The position numbers and the translations under genes were made by a program. A DNA stretch of 64,000 nucleotides from Actinacidiphila yeochonensis CN732 (GTDB lineage Bacteria; Actinomycetota; Actinomycetes; Streptomycetales; Streptomycetaceae): the NCBI RefSeq assembly GCF_000745345.1, contig NZ_JQNR01000005.1:2480001-2544000 (forward strand), given 5' to 3'. The notes beneath the pieces are model-generated. The model was not told the origin of the DNA. It saw only the letters and a list, made by a program, of their open reading frames with translations, and did no database searches. Below are positions 60,701 through 64,000 of the stretch, piece after piece. Numbering within the stretch: the first letter of the stretch is position 1; every line of letters begins with the position of its first letter.

Positions 60701-61643
60701 AGGTGACGCCGGTGAAGTCGTCCATCGTCAGCTTGCCCGAGCGGGCCCGGCGGACGATGTCCTCGTACGCCTGCCAGAACTCGAAGAAGTTGAGGGTCTC
60801 GGCCTTCTTGATGGCGGCGACGACCAGCTGGCGGTCGCCGTTGGGCTTCACCAGGTCGATGGCCAGGCCCAGGTTCACGTGGTCGGGCTTGACCAGCGTG
60901 GGCTTGCCGTCCTTCTCAGCGAAGTGCCAGTTCATCGACGGCATGGTCTTCAGCGCCTGCACCATCGCGTAGCCGATGAGGTGCGTGAAGGAGACCTTGC
61001 CGCCGCGGGCGCGCTTGAGGTGGTTGTTGATGACGATGCGGTTGTCGAAGAGCAGCTTCACCGGGATCGCCCGCACCGAGGTGGCGGTGGGCAGCTCCAG
61101 GGAGGCGCTCATGTTCTTCGCCACGGCCGCGGAGGGGCCGCGCAGCGTCACGTACTCGGTGACCGGCTCCTCAAGGGCGGCGGCCGGGGCCGGCGCCGGG
61201 GTCGCGGCCGGCTTCGCGGCCGGGGCCGACGTGGCGGGCTTCGCGGCGGCCGGCTGCGGCGCGGCGGCGGGCGCGACCGGCGCGGGCGCCGCCGGCGGGG
61301 CGGCCGGCGCCGCGGGGGCGGCCGGGGCCTGGCCGGAGGGAGCCGGCGGGGCGGCGGCACCGTCGGCCGACGGGGCCGACCCCGGCACGCCCGCGGTGAC
61401 CCGCTTGGCGGCGCCGGAGGCGCCTCCCTGGCCGGCCGGGGCGGCCGGCGCGGTGGAGCCGTCCGGCTTGTAGTCGGCGAAGAAGTCCCACCAGGCGCGG
61501 TCTACCGAATTCGGATCCTGCAGATACTGCTGGTAGATCTCGTCGACGAGCCACTCGTTGGGGCCGAAGCCCTGCGCCGGGGGCTGGCCCTGCGCGTCGT
61601 GGTCGGTGGAGACGTTGGAGCTATTGGGGGACTGTGGCGACAC
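57795..61643 (-). CDS. sucA: Multifunctional 2-oxoglutarate metabolism enzyme (E1o/E2 fusion)
   Basis: 1282 residues. It contains an N-terminal E1 segment (E-W-L-V-D-E-I-Y-Q-Q-Y, about 28-60), an Ala/Pro-rich linker (about 70-160), an E2-type acyltransferase domain (about 175-400, active-site T-Y-D-H-R-V-I-Q-G-A) and the ThDP-binding E1 domain (about 450-1270: D-E-A-I-I-G-M-A-H-R-G-R-L-N-V and H-V-N-G-D-D-P-E-A). This is the actinobacterial Kgd/SucA fusion that decarboxylates 2-oxoglutarate in the TCA cycle. GTG 61643 (M-S-P-Q-S-P-N-S-S-N) has GGAAGAGGG upstream, next to a GGCGGTAACCGCC palindrome. Upstream 61644-61927 is promoter region without a gene. Confidence 0.96.
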   Translation of the reverse strand: MSPQSPNSSNVSTDHDAQGQPPAQGFGPNEWLVDEIYQQYLQDPNSVDRAWWDFFADYKPDGSTAPAAPAGQGGASGAAKRVTAGVPGSAPSADGAAAPPAPSGQAPAAPAAPAAPPAAPAPVAPAAAPQPAAAKPATSAPAAKPAATPAPAPAAALEEPVTEYVTLRGPSAAVAKNMSASLELPTATSVRAIPVKLLFDNRIVINNHLKRARGGKVSFTHLIGYAMVQALKTMPSMNWHFAEKDGKPTLVKPDHVNLGLAIDLVKPNGDRQLVVAAIKKAETLNFFEFWQAYEDIVRRARSGKLTMDDFTGVTSSLTNPGGLGTVHSVPRLMPGQSMILGVGSMDYPAEFQGTSQDTLNKLGISKVMTLTSTYDHRVIQGAASGEFLRIMSQLLLGENDFFDDIFAALRIPYEPVRWRTDIDTGHDDDVTKAARVFELIHSYRVRGHVMADTDPLEYRQRKHPDLDVLEHGLTLWDLEREFAVGGFAGKTLMKLRDILGVLRDSYCRTVGVEFMHIQDPKQRKWIQDRIERPHAKPERDEQLRILRRLNAAEAFETFLQTKYVGQKRFSLEGGESVIPLLDAVLDAAAESRLDEAIIGMAHRGRLNVLANIVGKSYAQIFREFEGNLDPKSMHGSGDVKYHLGAEGNFTGLDGEQIRVSLAANPSHLETVDPVIEGIARARQDIINKGGTDFTVLPVALHGDAAFAGQGVVAETLNMSQLRGYRTGGTVHVVINNQVGFTAPPESARSSMYSTDVARMIEAPIFHVNGDDPEAVVRVARLAFEFRQAFNKDVVIDLICYRRRGHNESDNPAFTQPLMYDLIDKKRSVRKLYTESLIGRGDITLEEAEQALQDYQGQLEKVFTEVREAAAAPAELAPQDDAQAEFPVPVPTAVTAEVVKRIAASQVNLPETFNVHPRLLPQLQRRMAMVEDGTIDWGMGETLAIGSLLLDGTPVRLAGQDSRRGTFGQRHAVLIDRVTGEDYTPLLYLSEDQAHYNVYDSLLSEYAAMGFEYGYSLARPDALVMWEAQFGDFANGASSIIDEYISAAEQKWGQTSGVVLLLPHGYEGQGPDHSSARIERYLQLCAQNNMTVAFPTTPANYFHLLRWQVHNPHHKPLIVFTPKSMLRLKAAASKAEDFTTGQFQPVIGDTTVRPDAVRKVVFCTGKVYYDLIAERERRGAEDVAIIRIERLYPLPGAEIQQALAPFTKAQKFVWAQEEPANQGAWPFIALNLIDHLDLVLGAAPDNADRLRRVSRPASSSPAVGSAKRHQEQQEQLTREVFEI

Positions 61644-61927
61644 GGCGGTAACCGCCCTCTTCCGCTTCACAAGATGGTGGACAGCGGGAATAAAGGCTAC
61701 GCCTACCTGGGCCTCTTCCGCAGTTCTGGGGGCCACTCGTCGCGTACATCACACCAGAATCCTGGTTTCGGGGCTCCGAGTGGCGGGAAAGGGGTCCCTC
61801 TTGGGCGTTCGCCCGGCCAGTGGTCTATGCCAGTGGTGGGTACGATTCCGGCCCTTCGGCCCGGGTCGTCCCGGGTCGGCGGGGCCGGCCGGTCGGCGCG
61901 GGCACGGCGGGGGCGCTCCGGGGCGCG

Positions 61928-62965
61928 TCAACGCTGCCCGGACGGCTTTCCCGGAAGGGTGACGTGGATGCGGCAGCCGCGCGGGGATTCGGCCACCTCG
62001 ATCCGCCCGCCGTGGAGGTCCACCGCCCAGCGGGCGATGGCCAGCCCCAGCCCCGTACCCCCGTCCCGGCCCGGCCGCGAGCCGCGGTGGAAGCGCTCGA
62101 AGACCCGGTCCCGGTCGGCCTCGGGGATGCCGGGCCCCTCGTCGCGCACCTCCAGGTCGAGGCTGCCGGGCGTCGGCCCGCTCCGCGCCCGTACGGTGAC
62201 CCGGCCGCCCGGCGGGCTGTGCTTGACCGCGTTGTCCACCAGGTTCGCCACCACCTGGTGCAGCCGCTCCCCGTCGGCGTAGGCGACCAGCTCGGGCGGG
62301 AAGACGTCCAGATGCATCGGCACGTCGGCACGGGGCCGGAAGCGGGTCCCCGAGGCGTGCGTGCCGCCCATGCCCAGCCCGGCCGTCTTCAGCACCGCCG
62401 ACAGGTACGGCCACACCTCGAACCGCTTGGCGTCCAGCAGTACCGCCCCGCTGTCCAGCCGGGACAGGTCGAGCAGCTGGCTGACCAGCTTGCCCAGCCG
62501 CTCGGTCTGCCGCAGCGCCAGCCGCATCGTCTCCGGGTCGGGCTCGGAGACGCCGTCCACCACGTTCTCCAGCACCGCCCGCAGCGCCGCGATGGGGGTG
62601 CGCAGCTCGTGCGAGACGTTCGCCACCAGCTCCTTGCGGTGGTGGTCCACCGCCTCCAGGTCCGCCGCCATCCGGTTGAAGGTCTCGGCCAGCTCGCCGA
62701 CCTCGTCCCTGCGCACCCCGGCCACCCGGCGGCTGTAGTCGCCGCGTGCCATCGCCCGCGCCACCGCCGTCATCTCGCGCAGCGGCGCGGTCAGGTTGGT
62801 GGCGACGATCTGCGTGATCAGCAGCGAGGCGATGATCGAGAAGATGGTGATGACACGTATGCCGGTCTTCGAGTGGAACGCGATCAGCACCAGCAGTGTG
62901 GTGATCATCACGGAGGCGATGACCAGCGCCTGGAGCGCCGCCTTGATCGAGCGGGCCGGGTCCAC
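61928..62965 (-). CDS. Sensor histidine kinase of an OmpR-type pair
   Basis: At least 345 residues. Two membrane spans (A-L-V-I-A-S-V-M-I-T-T-L-L-V-L-I and I-F-S-I-I-A-S-L-L-I-T) with only about eight residues between them are followed by HAMP (to about 110), HisKA (V-A-N-V-S-H-E-L-R-T-P-I-A-A-L) and HATPase (N-A-V-K-H-S-P, D-E-G-P-G-I-P, G-T-G-L-G-L-A). GTG 62965 has no ribosome site. Coding bias continues in frame upstream (R-L-R-H-W-A-W-N-A-L-R-P) but without a start codon. A GTG at 63146, overlapping the regulator stop, is out of frame; two missing bases would connect it. Autophosphorylates His in H-E-L-R-T-P and signals to the regulator encoded upstream. Confidence 0.85.
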   Translation of the reverse strand: MDPARSIKAALQALVIASVMITTLLVLIAFHSKTGIRVITIFSIIASLLITQIVATNLTAPLREMTAVARAMARGDYSRRVAGVRRDEVGELAETFNRMAADLEAVDHHRKELVANVSHELRTPIAALRAVLENVVDGVSEPDPETMRLALRQTERLGKLVSQLLDLSRLDSGAVLLDAKRFEVWPYLSAVLKTAGLGMGGTHASGTRFRPRADVPMHLDVFPPELVAYADGERLHQVVANLVDNAVKHSPPGGRVTVRARSGPTPGSLDLEVRDEGPGIPEADRDRVFERFHRGSRPGRDGGTGLGLAIARWAVDLHGGRIEVAESPRGCRIHVTLPGKPSGQR

Positions 62966-63142
62966 CGGCCGCAGCGCGTTCCACGCCCAGTGCCGCAGCC
63001 GCCCCAGCCGCCCCGGGCCGTCCGGGGCACCGCCCTCCCGGTTCGCCCCGCCCGACGCGTCCGCGCCCCCGCGTCCCGCGGCGCGCCCGGCGCCCCGCCC
63101 CCGAGCCCCGTTCCAGCCGGCCGGGCTCCCGCCGCCCCGGTC

Positions 63143-63856
63143 TCACGGCGCCGGCGTCTCCAGCGCGTACCCGACGCCGTGCACGGTGCGAATCCGCTCG
63201 GCGCCGATCTTCCGGCGCAGCGCCTTGACGTGGCTGTCGACGGTGCGGGTGCCGGAGGCGTCGGTCCAGTCCCACACCTCGGCCAGCAGCTGCTCACGGG
63301 AGAGCACCGCCCGGGGCTGCTGCGCCAGGCAGACCAGCAGCTCGAACTCGGTGGGCGTCAGGTGCACGTCGCCGCCGGCCACCCTGACCCGGCGCTGGGC
63401 GTGGTCGATCTCCAGGTCGCCCAGGTGGATGCTGGCGCCCCGGGTGCCGACCGCCGCAGACGCCGCCCGCTCCACCCGGCGCAGCAGCACGTGCACCCGG
63501 GCGGCCAGTTCGCGCATGGAGAACGGCTTGGTCATGTAGTCGTCGGCGCCCACGCCCAGGCCCACGAGCATGTCCGTCTCCTCGTCCCGCGCGGTGAGCA
63601 TCAGCACCGGCACCGGCCGCTCCGCCTGCACCCGGCGGCAGACCTCCAGGCCGTCGAAGCCGGGCAGCATCACGTCGAGCACCAGCAGGTCGGGGTGCCA
63701 GCCGCGGGCGGTCTCCACCGCGGTCGGCCCGTCGCCCGCGGTGCGGACCAGGAACCCCTCCGCCTGGAGCCGGACCGTGATCGCCTGCCCTATCGTCTGG
63801 TCGTCCTCGACCACCAGCACCCGGCGCTGCGCGCCCGTCGTCTGTGCGCTGTCCAC
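63143..63856 (-). CDS. OmpR/PhoB-family response regulator
   Basis: 237 residues. Receiver domain: V-L-V-V-E-D-D-Q (acidic pocket, about 13-20), phospho-acceptor Asp in L-L-V-L-D-V-M-L-P-G (about 60), Thr in L-T-A-R, and Lys in M-T-K-P-F-S. The winged-helix DNA-binding domain lies at about 140-235 (L-T-P-T-E-F-E-L-L, T-V-D-S-H-V-K-A-L-R-R-K-I-G). GTG 63856 has only GGGCGGAA upstream. First gene of the pair with the kinase. Target genes unknown. The remaining 63857-64000 holds only promoter-like sequence. Confidence 0.93.
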   Translation of the reverse strand: MDSAQTTGAQRRVLVVEDDQTIGQAITVRLQAEGFLVRTAGDGPTAVETARGWHPDLLVLDVMLPGFDGLEVCRRVQAERPVPVLMLTARDEETDMLVGLGVGADDYMTKPFSMRELAARVHVLLRRVERAASAAVGTRGASIHLGDLEIDHAQRRVRVAGGDVHLTPTEFELLVCLAQQPRAVLSREQLLAEVWDWTDASGTRTVDSHVKALRRKIGAERIRTVHGVGYALETPAP

Positions 63857-64000
63857 TTCCGCCCCACAAGCTCGTCCGTCACCGGCAGCGTACGGGGCGG
63901 TCGGTACCGCTGACTACGACGCCCGCGGCTCTCCCGGCCCGCTCGCCCGCACGTCCTCACGGCCTGACCGCGAGGTGCACCGCGTCGGGCACACCCCGCC

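Noticed and set aside
1..64000. tRNA or rRNA genes, insertion sequences, integrases, attachment sites
   Set aside because: No cloverleaf sequences, rRNA segments, transposase or integrase motifs, or long terminal inverted repeats were found, so the 42.9-57.5 kb island has no visible mobile-element machinery in the window.

Overview
The window is high-GC actinobacterial DNA. Almost every codon ends in G or C, GTG starts are common, and Shine-Dalgarno sequences are GGAGG-like. The gene content and order (nrdAB, dasR-dasABC, nagB, wblE, sigH with its anti-sigma gene, sodN/sodX, malic enzyme, sucA, two-component pair) match, from memory, the SCO5225-SCO5283 core region of Streptomyces coelicolor. 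The source is therefore a Streptomyces or a very close relative, and this is chromosomal core sequence with an accessory island inserted.

Layout. 0-4 kb: a TPR protein, peptide deformylase, and a two-gene secreted/lipoprotein unit whose codon use differs from its neighbours. 4-8 kb: class Ia ribonucleotide reductase nrdAB behind a cobalamin riboswitch, ended by a perfect 20-bp hairpin. 8-10 kb: a monocarboxylate-type sodium symporter with its DUF3311 partner. 10.5-18.5 kb: the aminosugar block. The GntR regulator dasR is divergent from the N,N'-diacetylchitobiose ABC transporter dasABC, the glycosidase dasD and convergent nagB; nagB is divergent from a SIS-domain gene. dre-like operators lie where DasR would act. 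18.7-20.1 kb: a divergent esterase/MarR pair around palindromes. 20.5-28.5 kb: PdtaS-type kinase, wblE, lipid kinase, sigH/anti-sigma, GNAT and RpiR regulator. 28.6-42.4 kb: amidase, nickel superoxide dismutase and its protease, CGNR regulator, methyltransferase, polar amino-acid ABC transporter, malic enzyme, quinone oxidoreductase, PadR/DUF4097 pair and a DUF6104 protein. 57.8-64 kb: sucA (2-oxoglutarate metabolism) and an OmpR/HK two-component pair.

The most interesting region is 42.9-57.5 kb. It joins two apparatuses. The first is a vWA-MoxR-VMAP conflict system: a trypsin-like/VMAP protein, a MoxR ATPase and an SAV_2336-type vWA/TPR protein, with a tiny His/Asp-rich ORF threaded between the first two. 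The second is an FXS-type cyclophane RiPP system: short precursor peptide, radical SAM/SPASM maturase, HExxH peptide hydroxylase and a TIR-STAND-TPR sensor. The precursor lacks the canonical FxSxx end and carries W-G-F-D-N instead. A W-x-F-acidic motif recurs at the C-terminus of the TIR-STAND-TPR protein. The layout suggests a peptide-gated, protease-armed immune or self/non-self module; that role is inference.

A caution applies to the whole window. Several otherwise well-conserved genes (the vWA protein with four breaks, the HExxH enzyme with two, the sigH N-terminus, a small gene after mctP, and a small ORF at 38.6 kb) are broken by frame changes that all have the same sign: one base missing, usually in or near a G or C run. 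This looks more like systematic base under-calling in the assembly than like nine independent inactivating mutations, but only the reads can tell.
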